Source: Prevotella sp.
GTDB taxonomy: Bacteria; Bacteroidota; Bacteroidia; Bacteroidales; Bacteroidaceae
Direction of reading: 5' to 3'
NCBI GenBank assembly: GCA_021636625.1
Contig: JAJWLX010000057.1
Location: forward strand, 1-21,419
DNA: 21,419 nucleotides
The notes under the pieces were generated by a model. The model saw nothing but the letters and a program-made list of their open reading frames with translations, did not search any database and was not told the DNA's origin. The position numbers and the translations under genes were made by a program. Positions 1 to 6,864 of the stretch are shown here, in pieces. Each line of letters begins with the position of its first letter. Within the stretch, counting starts at the first letter, position 1.

Positions 1-2
1 TG

Positions 3-290
3 CCTATCATGCTGGAGTGGCAGAAGCGCATAGGATGCCATGATGCATTCCTGGCTTTAGGCCCATCCGTAGAATACCGCTGGCACGAGCATTCCCGCTA
101 CTTCATAGGCAAGCACAAGCATACCGAAACGGGCGATATCAACCTCAACCCTATCGGCTTGAACCTCGAGGCCCGTGCCGGCTACTCAGGAGTGATGCTC
201 TACGCCCGTGCCGGAATAACCCCGCTGCTCAACAAGACCAAGGCTCCCGAATGCTACCCGATGACCATCGGCTTAGGATTTAGACTGTAA
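3..290 (+). CDS. 3' end of a probable outer-membrane beta-barrel protein (partial)
   Basis: The reading frame is open from the left edge of the window to a TAA at 288-290, so the gene begins outside it; the internal Met at position 9 is probably not the start. The visible part (about 95 residues) has alternating polar and hydrophobic strands rich in Tyr, Gly and Arg, for example GYSGVMLYARAGITPLL, and finishes with a short strand GLGFRL. That pattern is typical of the last strands of Bacteroidota outer-membrane beta-barrel or porin-like proteins. No catalytic motif is visible and the family cannot be named from this piece. A tandem repeat and then a strong hairpin terminator follow the stop codon, so this gene closes its transcription unit. 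Confidence 0.5.
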   Translation, partial: PIMLEWQKRIGCHDAFLALGPSVEYRWHEHSRYFIGKHKHTETGDINLNPIGLNLEARAGYSGVMLYARAGITPLLNKTKAPECYPMTIGLGFRL

Positions 291-291
291 C

Positions 292-336
292 ATAGCTGCA
301 ATGTAGCAGAAATATAGCTGTAATGTAGCAAAACAT
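292..336. repeat. Two tandem copies of a 22-bp unit
   Basis: The unit starting ATAGCTGYAATGTAGCA occurs at 292-313 and again from 314, with nearly identical sequence. It lies directly after the stop codon of the first gene and before its terminator. No function is evident. Confidence 0.6.
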
Positions 337-358
337 AACTGAAACTGTCCCCATCTGA
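337..358 (+). repeat. Dispersed repeat, copy A
   Basis: This 22-bp stretch, with core ACTGAAACTGTCCCCAT, recurs with one to three changes at 4731-4752 and 6527-6548 in the same orientation, and as its complement at 6259-6278, 6817-6860 and 8625-8668. All copies lie between genes, at the borders of accessory modules. Confidence 0.75.
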
Positions 359-387
359 AACACCCATTCAGATGAGGACAGTTTTTT
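342..387 (+). terminator. Rho-independent terminator of the first gene
   Basis: An 18-bp stem with one mismatch (342-359 against 367-384) closes a 7-nt loop and runs into a T tract (381-387). The left arm overlaps a copy of the dispersed repeat with core ACTGAAACTGTCCCCAT (337-358), so the repeat seems to have been used as a terminator. The opposite strand also has A/T flanks, and termination in both directions is possible. Confidence 0.75.
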
Positions 388-392
388 ATTCT

Positions 393-507
393 GCCAAATT
401 CGGGAATTAAAAACGGCCAAATTCGGGAAAAATATTCGGCCAAATTCGGGAGTTAAATAATGCCAAATTCGGGAAAAATATTCGGCCAAATTACGGAATT
501 TGGGAAA
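393..507 (+). repeat. Upstream 23-bp-pitch repeat array of the DUF4143 ATPase gene (5 copies)
   Basis: The core GCCAAATTCGG starts at 393, 416, 439 and 462, and a variant GCCAAATTACGG starts at 485, so the pitch is exactly 23 bp. Outside the core the units alternate: the second and fourth units are identical, while the first and third resemble each other, giving a 46-bp higher-order repeat. The last unit forms a palindrome, CCAAATT-ACGG-AATTTGG (486-503), and reaches the -33 region of the promoter. This position suggests protein binding and control of the ATPase gene. Spacers are far too short and too similar for a CRISPR array. Confidence 0.9.
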
Positions 508-514
508 AAAAGCT

Positions 515-522
515 TATCTTTG
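515..522 (+). promoter_or_regulatory. Bacteroidota -7 box of the DUF4143 ATPase gene
   Basis: TATCTTTG matches the TAnnTTTG consensus of the major Bacteroidota sigma factor and is followed by CACC and the start codon 22 bp downstream. The -33 position falls in the last copy of the 23-bp array, so a protein bound to the array would be expected to interfere with this promoter. Confidence 0.75.
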
Positions 523-544
523 CACCAAAATTAAATCATAAGAT

Positions 545-1831
545 ATGAGTATAAACGATTATAAGCCAAGAGTTATAGACCAACTACTCAGCAGAAAGCT
601 GAGAGGAAAAGGAGCCGTACTTATTGAAGGTGCAAAATGGTGTGGAAAAACATCCACAGGTGAGCAGCAGGCTAAGAGTGTGATCTATATGTCAGACTCT
701 GCCCGAAGAGACCAATATCGAATCTTTGTTGATAGTACCCCGAAAGTAATATTAGACGGAGAGACGCCACGATTGATTGATGAATGGCAACAAACTCCTA
801 AATTGTGGGATATGGTTCGCTTTGAGGTTGACCATCGCCATGGGATGGGACAATTCATCCTTACGGGATCTGCAGTACCAGCCAAGCTAGAAGAACTCCA
901 CCATACAGGAACGGGTAGAATAGCCCGATTACTCATGCGCCCTATGTCATTATGGGAATCAGGAGATTCCAATGGAACAATTTCCCTTAAAGAGCTATTC
1001 ACCTCTCCAAAATCCATTGCTGCAGAAAACAACAACGACCTACAAAGAATCTCATATCTCATTTGTCGAGGTGGTTGGCCACAAGCAGCATTATTGGATG
1101 ATGATGAAGAAATTGCACTTGATCAGGCCATAGATTATTATGATGCTGTGGTGAATGCAGACATCCAACGGGTAGATGGAGTGGAAAGAAATCCTGAAAG
1201 GGTAAAACGCTTGATGAAATCGTATGCAAGAAGTCAAGGAACACAGACGTCATTGGCAGAAATCAGAAATGATATGTTGGCAAACGACCAATCTGCACTT
1301 GACGAGAAGACTGTAAGTTCTTACCTTGATGCTTTGCGCAAAATATTTGTCATAGAAGATATGCCTGCATGGAATCCAAACTTACGTTCGAAGACTTCCA
1401 TCAGAACAACAGATACAAGATATTTTGTAGATCCTTCTATCGCTACAGCTGCGCTTAGTATAGGACCTAATGATCTCATGAACGACCTAAATACACTAGG
1501 TCTATTCTTTGAGACATTATGTGTAAGAGACTTACGTGTATTTGCTCAGGCATTGGATGGAAATGTATTTCATTATCGAGACAAGACTGGTCTGGAATGC
1601 GACACAGTTGTGCATTTAAGAAATGGTGATTATGGATTAATAGAAATCAAAATTGGTGGTGACAAATTAATCGAAGAAGGAGCGGCTAATCTCAAAAAAC
1701 TATCGCAAAAGATAGATACCACAAAAATGAAATCGCCTTCTTTCCTGATGATACTTACCGCCGTAGGAAGTTTTGCTTATCGCAGAGAAGACGGAGTATA
1801 TGTTGTGCCTATCGGCTGCCTGAAAGACTAG
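545..1831 (+). CDS. AAA_14 / DUF4143 family ATPase
   Basis: The 428-aa product has the two-part layout of this family. An N-terminal AAA_14 P-loop domain shows a Walker A motif GAKWCGKT (residues 29-36), a Walker B-like segment RLIDEWQ (76-82) and a sensor-like ILTGSA (105-110). The C-terminal DUF4143 part ends in a restriction-endonuclease-like segment in which an ECD and a later LIEIK (roughly residues 348-370) could form a PD-(D/E)XK-type site. Length is typical and nothing is broken. The start ATG follows a TATCTTTG box closely. The gene stands alone between two five-copy 23-bp arrays, after a terminator and before a long hairpin. The cellular role of the family is poorly known; nucleic-acid binding or stress-related roles have been proposed. 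I infer a self-contained, possibly mobile, cassette in which the repeats are the partner sites. Confidence 0.9.
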   Translation: MSINDYKPRVIDQLLSRKLRGKGAVLIEGAKWCGKTSTGEQQAKSVIYMSDSARRDQYRIFVDSTPKVILDGETPRLIDEWQQTPKLWDMVRFEVDHRHGMGQFILTGSAVPAKLEELHHTGTGRIARLLMRPMSLWESGDSNGTISLKELFTSPKSIAAENNNDLQRISYLICRGGWPQAALLDDDEEIALDQAIDYYDAVVNADIQRVDGVERNPERVKRLMKSYARSQGTQTSLAEIRNDMLANDQSALDEKTVSSYLDALRKIFVIEDMPAWNPNLRSKTSIRTTDTRYFVDPSIATAALSIGPNDLMNDLNTLGLFFETLCVRDLRVFAQALDGNVFHYRDKTGLECDTVVHLRNGDYGLIEIKIGGDKLIEEGAANLKKLSQKIDTTKMKSPSFLMILTAVGSFAYRREDGVYVVPIGCLKD

Positions 1832-1906
1832 ATTCGGATAGAATGTAACAAAAATAACTCCTATATGTAATAAGGTATAATCTCATAAAATCATCAAAAA
1901 AATCGA

Positions 1907-1975
1907 AAAAAGTGGCGATAGGTGTGCGAAATCTCATAAAAAAACATAGATTACGCACACCTATCGCCACTTTTT
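1907..1975. terminator. Long hairpin after the DUF4143 ATPase gene, probable bidirectional terminator
   Basis: Arms 1907-1934 and 1948-1975 pair over 28 bp with a single mismatch around a 13-nt loop. The stem includes GTGGCGATAGGTGTGCG and is bordered by A tracts on the left and T tracts on the right, so it would work as an intrinsic terminator on both strands. It is unusually long and near-perfect for a terminator. A second hairpin of similar design, also containing GCGATA near its base, precedes the relic array at 6865-6918. Confidence 0.7.
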
Positions 1976-1986
1976 GCTGTTTACCG

Positions 1987-2101
1987 GCCAAACTCGGAAG
2001 TGAAACATAGCCAAATTGGGTAACAAATCACAGCCAAATTAGGTAACAAATCACAGCCAAATTGGGTAACAAATCACGGCCAAATTAGGTAATTTTACCC
2101 A
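1987..2101 (+). repeat. Downstream 23-bp-pitch repeat array of the DUF4143 ATPase gene (5 copies)
   Basis: The core GCCAAATTRGG (first copy GCCAAACTCGG) starts at 1987, 2010, 2033, 2056 and 2079, again with a pitch of exactly 23 bp and in the same orientation as the upstream array. Copies 2 to 5 alternate G and A at the ninth core base, so a 46-bp higher-order period is visible here too. The first unit resembles the upstream array type. The remaining 12 bp of each unit (TAACAAATCACA type) differ from the upstream array, so the arrays share only the core and the period. Confidence 0.9.
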
Positions 2102-2187
2102 TTTTTCTGCTAAAAAATGCCCGAATACCACAAACGTGGTAGCAGGAATACTATTCATATGCTATTTCAGAATCCAGAAAATCGCCG

Positions 2188-2195
2188 TACCTTTG
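2188..2195 (+). promoter_or_regulatory. Probable -7 box for the metY-cysK unit
   Basis: TACCTTTG fits TAnnTTTG and would give a leader of about 95 nt before the ATG at 2299. The leader holds a small inverted repeat AATCAGA/TCTGATT and is then A/T-rich. I see none of the conserved blocks of a SAM riboswitch in it. From 1832 to 2298 there is no gene: the stretch holds the hairpin, the downstream array and this promoter. Confidence 0.6.
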
Positions 2196-2298
2196 CAGCG
2201 TCAATCAGAACAAACAGTCAATCTGATTTCTGGGCGACATATTTATATAAATGAATAAGATTGAATATTAACGTAAAATTAAAGAAAGGACATAGATT

Positions 2299-3594
2299 AT
2301 GAGTACAGAAAAGAAACTTCGCTTTGAGACACTTCAGTTGCATGTAGGTCAGGAAAATCCAGATCCAGCTACCGACGCTCGTGCGGTGCCTATCTACCAG
2401 ACCACAAGTTACGTGTTCCGCAACTCTCAGCACGCTGCCGATAGATTCGGACTCCGTGACGCAGGTAACATCTATGGTCGCTTGACCAACTCTACTCAGG
2501 GTGTATTCGAAGACCGTGTAGCTGCCCTCGAGGGTGGTGTAGCTGGTTTGGCTGTCGCTTCTGGTGCTGCCGCCGTTACCTACGCTCTGCAGAATATCCT
2601 TCAGAATGGCGACCACATCGTAGCTGCCGACAACATCTACGGTGGTACTTATAACCTCATCACTCATACATTATCCACACAGGGTGTCAGCTACACCATC
2701 GTGGATCCTCGCAACTTCGAGCAAGTAGAGGCTGCTATCCAGGACAATACCAAGGCACTCTATGCAGAGACCTTCGGAAATCCTAACTCAGATGTAACCG
2801 ATATCGATAAGTTGGCAGAGATTGCTCATCGCCACAACATCCCATTGATTATCGATAATACCTTCGGCACTCCATACCTCATCCGCCCTATCGAGCACGG
2901 AGCAGATATCGTGGTTCACTCTGCTACCAAGTTCATCGGCGGTCACGGTTCATCTCTCGGTGGTGTCATCGTAGATGGCGGTAAGTTCGACTGGAAGGCA
3001 AATGCCGACAAGTTCCCTACTCTCGCCAAGCCAGACCCATCTTATCATGGTGCCGTATTCGCAGATGTAGCCGGAGCAGCAGCCTTCGTAACCCGAATCC
3101 GTGCGGTCATCCTTCGTGATACCGGTGCAACCATCTCTCCATTCAATGCCTGGATTCTTCTTCAGGGCTTGGAGACATTGAGCCTCCGTGTAGAGCGTCA
3201 CGTTCAGAATGCATTGAAGGTGGTAGAATATCTGGAGAACAATCCTAAGGTGGCTAAGGTCAATCACCCAGCCGTTCCTTCTCATCCAGACCATGAACTT
3301 TACAAGAAGCTCTTCCCTAACGGCGGTGGTTCTATCTTCACCTTCGATATCAAGGGCGGCGAGAAAGAGGCATGGGAGTTCATCGACCACCTGCGCATCT
3401 TCTCTTTGCTGGCTAACGTAGCCGACGTGAAGTCACTGGTTATCCACCCAGCAACAACCACTCACTCTCAGTTGAGCCCAGAGGAGTTGGAGGAGCAGCA
3501 CATCTATCCTTCTACCGTTCGCCTGAGCATCGGTATCGAGAACATCGACGACCTGATTGAGGCTCTCGATGAGGCATTCACCTACGTAAAGTAA
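2299..3594 (+). CDS. metY: O-acetylhomoserine sulfhydrylase (MetY-type, Cys/Met-metabolism PLP enzyme)
   Basis: The 431-aa product is a full-length member of the PLP-dependent Cys/Met metabolism family. The Schiff-base lysine lies in SATKFIGGHG (Lys211), with the upstream family signatures YGRLTNST, ASGAAA and IIDNTFGTPYL. Length near 430 aa and the Q-T-T-S-Y/F start region fit O-acetylhomoserine aminocarboxypropyltransferase, which makes homocysteine from O-acetylhomoserine and sulfide in the cytoplasm, better than the shorter (about 380 aa) cystathionine gamma-synthase. The cysK gene follows 31 bp later in the same direction, so both sulfide-fixing steps appear to be co-transcribed. Codon use is more G/C-rich and regular than in the accessory genes around it, as expected for a core, well-expressed gene. 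O-succinylhomoserine use cannot be excluded from sequence alone. Confidence 0.93.
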   Translation: MSTEKKLRFETLQLHVGQENPDPATDARAVPIYQTTSYVFRNSQHAADRFGLRDAGNIYGRLTNSTQGVFEDRVAALEGGVAGLAVASGAAAVTYALQNILQNGDHIVAADNIYGGTYNLITHTLSTQGVSYTIVDPRNFEQVEAAIQDNTKALYAETFGNPNSDVTDIDKLAEIAHRHNIPLIIDNTFGTPYLIRPIEHGADIVVHSATKFIGGHGSSLGGVIVDGGKFDWKANADKFPTLAKPDPSYHGAVFADVAGAAAFVTRIRAVILRDTGATISPFNAWILLQGLETLSLRVERHVQNALKVVEYLENNPKVAKVNHPAVPSHPDHELYKKLFPNGGGSIFTFDIKGGEKEAWEFIDHLRIFSLLANVADVKSLVIHPATTTHSQLSPEELEEQHIYPSTVRLSIGIENIDDLIEALDEAFTYVK

Positions 3595-3625
3595 AAATAT
3601 TAATGATTTAAATTAGAGTACAGTT

Positions 3626-4573
3626 ATGGCAAAGATATATAAGCAGATTACTGATTTAATCGGTAAAACCCCATTGGTAGAATTGGGTAAGTATTCAGCA
3701 TCCAAGGGTTTGGAGACTCCTGTGATTGCCAAGGTAGAATTCTTCAATCCTGGCGGAAGCGTAAAGGATCGTATCGCCCTTGCGATGATCGAAGACGCTG
3801 AGCAGAAGGGCATTCTGAAACCAGGTGCCACCATCATTGAACCAACCAGCGGTAACACGGGTGTAGGCCTGGCTCTGGTATCAGCCGTAAAGGGCTACCA
3901 CCTCATCCTCACCATGCCTGAAACCATGAGTGTGGAGCGCAGAAACCTGGTGAAGGCTTACGGCGCTGAAGTGAGATTGACCAGCGGTAAGGACGGAATG
4001 CCTGGCGCCATCAAGGCTGCCGAGGAGCTCCGTGATACCATTCCGGGTTCCGTGATTCTGGGACAGTTTACCAACCCATCCAATCCTGCCAAGCACTATG
4101 CCACAACAGGACCAGAAATCTGGGCTGATACCGATGGCGAGATTGATATCTTCATAGCCGGTGTAGGAACAGGTGGAACCATTTCGGGTATCGCCAAGTA
4201 TCTGAAGGAGCAGAATCCTAACGTGAAGGTGATTGCCGTAGAACCTGCCACATCGCCTGTATTGAACGGCGGACAGAGCGGACCTCACAAGATTCAGGGC
4301 ATCGGTGCCGGATTCGTTCCAGAGACCTACTCTTCAGAATATATCGATGAGGTATTGGATATTCAGAACGATGATGCTATCAAGGCGGGTCGTGACTTGG
4401 CTCAGACCGAGGGTCTCCTGGTAGGTATCTCATCAGGTGCTGCCGCCTTTGCAGCCACCGAGATTGCGAAGCGTCCTGAGAACAAGGGCAAGAAGATTGT
4501 AGCCCTCTTGCCAGATACTGGTGAGCGTTATTTAAGCACTGTACTCTATGCTTTCGAGGAGTATCCATTGTAA
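3626..4573 (+). CDS. cysK: Cysteine synthase A (O-acetylserine sulfhydrylase)
   Basis: The 315-aa product has all hallmarks of the fold-type II PLP enzyme that forms cysteine from O-acetylserine and sulfide. The PLP lysine is in NPGGSVKDR (Lys47), the substrate loop TSGNTG is at residues 74-79, and the glycine-rich phosphate cup GTGGTISG is near residue 183. Length equals that of typical CysK, and no C-terminal CBS domain is present, which argues against cystathionine beta-synthase. It follows metY by 31 bp and is closed by a strong hairpin terminator at 4620-4649, so it is the last gene of the unit. The pairing gives the cell direct sulfhydrylation routes to both cysteine and homocysteine. 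Confidence 0.95.
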   Translation: MAKIYKQITDLIGKTPLVELGKYSASKGLETPVIAKVEFFNPGGSVKDRIALAMIEDAEQKGILKPGATIIEPTSGNTGVGLALVSAVKGYHLILTMPETMSVERRNLVKAYGAEVRLTSGKDGMPGAIKAAEELRDTIPGSVILGQFTNPSNPAKHYATTGPEIWADTDGEIDIFIAGVGTGGTISGIAKYLKEQNPNVKVIAVEPATSPVLNGGQSGPHKIQGIGAGFVPETYSSEYIDEVLDIQNDDAIKAGRDLAQTEGLLVGISSGAAAFAATEIAKRPENKGKKIVALLPDTGERYLSTVLYAFEEYPL

Positions 4574-4619
4574 TTCACAATCGGATATTTTCTGAAGAAA
4601 GCAAAATCTATCATAATTT

Positions 4620-4653
4620 CCCCAACCCGCTTTTCTTAGCGGGTTGGGGATTT
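4620..4653 (+). terminator. Rho-independent terminator of metY-cysK
   Basis: An 11-bp perfect stem CCCCAACCCGC / GCGGGTTGGGG (4620-4630 and 4639-4649) with the 8-nt loop TTTTCTTA lies 47 bp after the cysK stop. The T tract after it is short. Confidence 0.85.
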
Positions 4654-4682
4654 GCATTTCCCAAAATTTGCATTTCCCAAAA
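4651..4682 (+). repeat. Perfect 16-bp tandem duplication
   Basis: TTTGCATTTCCCAAAA occurs twice back to back (4651-4666 and 4667-4682), between the cysK terminator and the terminator of the minus-strand gene. It is probably a simple replication-slippage duplication. Confidence 0.8.
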
Positions 4683-4690
4683 CTTCATAT

Positions 4691-4745
4691 AAAAAAGAGG
4701 GGGCAGCTTCAGTTGAATGTCTGAAAAATCAACTGAAACTGCCCC
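4691..4745 (-). terminator. Rho-independent terminator of the minus-strand NTPase gene
   Basis: Arms 4700-4716 (GGGGCAGCTTCAGTTGA) and 4729-4745 pair over 17 bp with one mismatch. On the minus strand the hairpin is followed by TCTTTTTT (4698-4691), a good U tract, and it lies about 30 bp after the stop codon of the 4776-6116 gene. The right arm is part of dispersed repeat copy B (4731-4752), so as at 342-387 a repeat copy has been recruited into a terminator. Confidence 0.8.
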
Positions 4746-4752
4746 TATCTGA
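4731..4752 (+). repeat. Dispersed repeat, copy B
   Basis: The core ACTGAAACTGCCCCTAT matches copies A and C with two differences each. The preceding bases (AATGTC, a purine-rich run with TGAAAA) also resemble copy C, so the similarity extends to about 37 bp. Confidence 0.75.
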
Positions 4753-4775
4753 GAGCATCTTATTCTACTTTTCGA

Positions 4776-6116
4776 CTATGCTTTTCCGAAAGCACTCTTG
4801 CGGAAAAGCGTCTTTCTGCTCACCACATCATATTCCAGATACCCTCGCTTCATCCAGCTCTTCAGCATCTCCCGGGTACCGCCAGGCTTCAGGTTGGCCT
4901 CGTCACGAAGCTTTTCCAATGCCTCCCAGGTAAAATCATCAGGCAATTGCTGGAGAAGATTCTGCGGACCACGGGAGGTGAATCGCTGATGTCTCTCATC
5001 ATCTATCAGATCCCAGAAGAAGCGCATCTTGCACCACAGATCATAATGCAGCGACCAGCGGATGAATTCATCAATCTCATCCTCCCACTTGCAACCGTTT
5101 GCTACATAGAGCACGCAAGCCTTGAGATAAGCTATCACGAGAGCACGGAATGAGAAATTCTCGTAGATGCGGTCCTGACTGCAGATAGAGAAATCACGAC
5201 ACTCCTCCATGAGTTCGTTGATGAGACGGACCGCCTGAGGACAGTCTATCTTGCCGCGCACCTTGCACAGGCGATTGATGTAAGGACGAAGCTCCTCATC
5301 GAATGCCTCATCATAATCGCCATACACCGGCATATCAGAACCGATTTCACGGGGCGGAATGGTACAGAAATTGATGCGGGAGAGCGGACCGTCTGATACC
5401 ACCTTCTTGAAGAACTGACGACCGTGACCGATGGTGGTACAGGCATTCCAGTTATAGAGGATGTGTACCCTTTCGTTCACAGAACCGGGCATGGCGCGGG
5501 TCTGCCCGAAGGAGTTACCGGGGTCAAAGGCGAGGCACATGATAGTCCATTTTCTGCCTCTCTGCTTGCCCTTTCCGCCATCCTCGATGGCATCCCACTG
5601 ATCAATCTCGTTCATGTTGGAGTAGAGGAAATGGCCCTTGGCATCATACATTCGCTGCACGAAGGCTGCCGAAGTCATGTCCGGATCCACTTCCTGCACC
5701 ATCAGGTCGGTAGGACGTTTCGGCTTATACTTGTGCGTACCCATCGTATTCACCTCCAGCTTCCACTCTTTCTCTCGCTGCAGGTTCACCTCATCCCGCT
5801 TGCGGATATCAGCCATGATGTGATTAATCGGAGCATTCACGCAGCTCTTTCCTGCACCTGTGGGGGCCATGAGCACGTTCATCAGTGTAGCTTCGTGCTC
5901 TACACCATCTACATACTCGAAGCTTACCTGATAGAGGTGGGCGGCAAGAGATGGGAATACGGCATGAGCCACGGCTGGCTTGTAGATGTCAGGGGTACGA
6001 CTCACTAGGAGCTTGATAAGCGATGGCAGTTTTTCCGGCATCGCAGGGGGAAGTTCCTCTTCCTCCTCTTCGTCTTCAAACAAAAGATCTTTCTGATTCT
6101 CTTTGTTTTCTTCCAT
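4776..6116 (-). CDS. DUF3987-like P-loop NTPase, stand-alone form
   Basis: The 446-aa product has a very acidic start (FEDEEEEEEELPP, about residues 13-24) and then a P-loop domain with Walker A APTGAGKS (84-91). The surrounding text (AHAVFPSLAAHL, VEHEATLMNVLMAPTGAGKS, EVDPDMTSAAFVQRM, LYSNMNEIDQWD, CLAFDPGNSFGQTR) is what I recognise from the Bacteroidales DUF3987 family, usually found as the C-terminal part of larger proteins that carry a VirE_N/primase-like N-terminus. That N-terminus is absent here and there is no open frame for it upstream, so this is the short form or a truncated descendant. The C-terminal end (DDFTWEALEKLRDEANL, then a basic tail) looks like a winged-helix DNA-binding segment. 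A consensus promoter, three 21-bp iterons and an A+T island lie upstream, and a terminator downstream, so it is a single-gene unit. I infer a role in DNA handling, perhaps replication of a mobile element; none is proven. Confidence 0.75.
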   Translation of the reverse strand: MEENKENQKDLLFEDEEEEEELPPAMPEKLPSLIKLLVSRTPDIYKPAVAHAVFPSLAAHLYQVSFEYVDGVEHEATLMNVLMAPTGAGKSCVNAPINHIMADIRKRDEVNLQREKEWKLEVNTMGTHKYKPKRPTDLMVQEVDPDMTSAAFVQRMYDAKGHFLYSNMNEIDQWDAIEDGGKGKQRGRKWTIMCLAFDPGNSFGQTRAMPGSVNERVHILYNWNACTTIGHGRQFFKKVVSDGPLSRINFCTIPPREIGSDMPVYGDYDEAFDEELRPYINRLCKVRGKIDCPQAVRLINELMEECRDFSICSQDRIYENFSFRALVIAYLKACVLYVANGCKWEDEIDEFIRWSLHYDLWCKMRFFWDLIDDERHQRFTSRGPQNLLQQLPDDFTWEALEKLRDEANLKPGGTREMLKSWMKRGYLEYDVVSRKTLFRKSAFGKA

Positions 6117-6165
6117 TTTGTTTAGTATTTATTAGTTGACGGTTGAAGTTATTTTCAACACACCA

Positions 6166-6197
6166 CAAAATTACGAAAAATATCCAAGACCACCAAA
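6166..6197 (-). promoter_or_regulatory. Bacteroidota promoter of the DUF3987-like gene
   Basis: On the minus strand TTTG (6197-6194), a spacer of exactly 20 bp and TAATTTTG (6173-6166) match the -33/-7 consensus. The expected transcript start is about 45 nt before the ATG, next to a small hairpin GTTGAA/TTCAAC (6142-6159). Confidence 0.75.
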
Positions 6198-6209
6198 CGT
6201 TTCCGCAAG

Positions 6210-6272
6210 TTTCTACTCATATCAGGAATCTTTCTACTCCCATTGAGATTTTTTCTACTCACATAGGGACAG
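6210..6272. repeat. Three 21-bp-pitch iterons upstream of the DUF3987-like gene
   Basis: TTTCTACTC starts at 6210, 6231 and 6252, a pitch of exactly 21 bp or two helical turns, so all copies face the same side of the DNA. They lie just upstream of the minus-strand promoter (6166-6197). The third copy runs into dispersed repeat copy F. An activator or replication-initiator binding site would look like this. Confidence 0.75.
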
Positions 6273-6278
6273 TATCAC
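6259..6278 (-). repeat. Dispersed repeat, copy F (partial)
   Basis: TCACATAGGGACAGTATCA matches the head of copies D and E with one change in 19 bp; the rest of the element is not recognisable. It is inverted relative to copy B, so B and F bracket the DUF3987-like gene as an inverted pair. Confidence 0.65.
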
Positions 6279-6321
6279 TTATTTCAAGATACATCAATCT
6301 ATCATTCTTCATAACATAAGC

Positions 6322-6422
6322 TATATTATATATAGATAATATTATTAATAATATATATAATATAGTATATATATAAATATCTATATATTAATATATTATA
6401 TACTTATAAGAATATAATATAT
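6322..6422. other. A+T island (about 95% A+T over 100 bp)
   Basis: By my count only 5 of about 101 bases are G or C. The stretch is made of overlapping short palindromes of the TATATA/TAATATTA kind and would melt easily. It holds no open reading frame. It may be a DNA-unwinding or curved element belonging to the iterons and NTPase gene next to it, or simply decayed sequence. The whole interval 6117-7160 lacks an intact gene; the features listed within it are all I can support. Confidence 0.7.
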
Positions 6423-6508
6423 CCTACATGTGAAAGAGAAGCGCAAAGAAGATTAATATCTTTACATTTTAACAACCTTAATAAATCTTACCTATCTCTA
6501 CCCTATAG

Positions 6509-6548
6509 TTTAATGTCCATTTGAAAAACTGAAACTGCCCCCATGTGA
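6509..6548 (+). repeat. Dispersed repeat, copy C
   Basis: The complement of these 40 bp matches copy E (8629-8668) at 36 of 40 positions without gaps, and copy D nearly as well. C is inverted relative to D, so they bracket 6549-6816 as inverted repeats. Confidence 0.85.
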
Positions 6549-6714
6549 TTCCATCATTTAAACGAAGAGTTATTGATAAGAAAACATTGAGTGATGCGGC
6601 ACAAAACATTGAGTTGTCACCCAAGAAACTACCAGTTAGATTCGTTAACACTTCTCAAAGGAGTTCATCCCCCTCATCTTCCTCCCCTATCTCATGGGTA
6701 AGGAAAAATAATCG

Positions 6715-6780
6715 TAATCCCAAAATTTATACCTATTTTTGGGATTACAATCCCAAAAAACATAGTAAATTTTGGGATTA
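6715..6780. repeat. Two tandem 33-bp palindromic units
   Basis: Units 6715-6747 and 6748-6780 each consist of YAATCCCAAAA, an 11-bp spacer and TTTTGGGATTA. The outer arms (6715-6729 and 6766-6780) also pair perfectly over 15 bp, and the inner arms (6736-6746 and 6749-6759) over 11 bp, so the block can form nested hairpins. As 33 is a multiple of three, the block reads through as a repeat ending FWD in a spurious ORF. By analogy with the CCAAATT/AATTTGG palindrome at 486-503 I suspect a regulator site or array of a lost gene. Confidence 0.75.
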
Positions 6781-6816
6781 GAGCGTTATTTCAACGTTTT
6801 TCACCGACCTTCTCCC

Positions 6817-6860
6817 CCTATCACATGGGGACAGTATCAGTTTTGAAAACGGACATTAAA
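6817..6860 (-). repeat. Dispersed repeat, copy D; left 44-bp direct repeat flanking the AbiE locus
   Basis: These 44 bp match 8625-8668 at 43 of 44 positions in the same orientation. The sequence begins CCTATCACATGGGGACAGT and ends CGGACATTAAA. Together D and E enclose the relic ATPase, its array and the AbiE pair. A shorter related string (CCCCTATCTCATGGG) also lies at 6684-6698. Confidence 0.9.
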
Positions 6861-6864
6861 AAGT

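Noticed and set aside
393..507. CRISPR-like array
   Set aside because: The period is 23 bp with only 12 bp between cores, and the fillers are alike rather than unique. There are no cas genes.
2196..2298. SAM or other riboswitch in the metY leader
   Set aside because: The leader is short and A/T-rich, with only one small hairpin. The conserved sequence blocks of SAM riboswitches are not visible.
4651..4682. Attachment site of a mobile element
   Set aside because: The two 16-bp copies are adjacent, without an integrase or an enclosed element. Slippage explains them.
6545..6781. 78-aa open reading frame on the plus strand
   Set aside because: It begins inside dispersed repeat C and ends in the 33-bp palindromic repeats, which create its repetitive C-terminus (FWDY/FWD). 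The part in between (about residues 5-40) might be a gene remnant, but I recognise no family.
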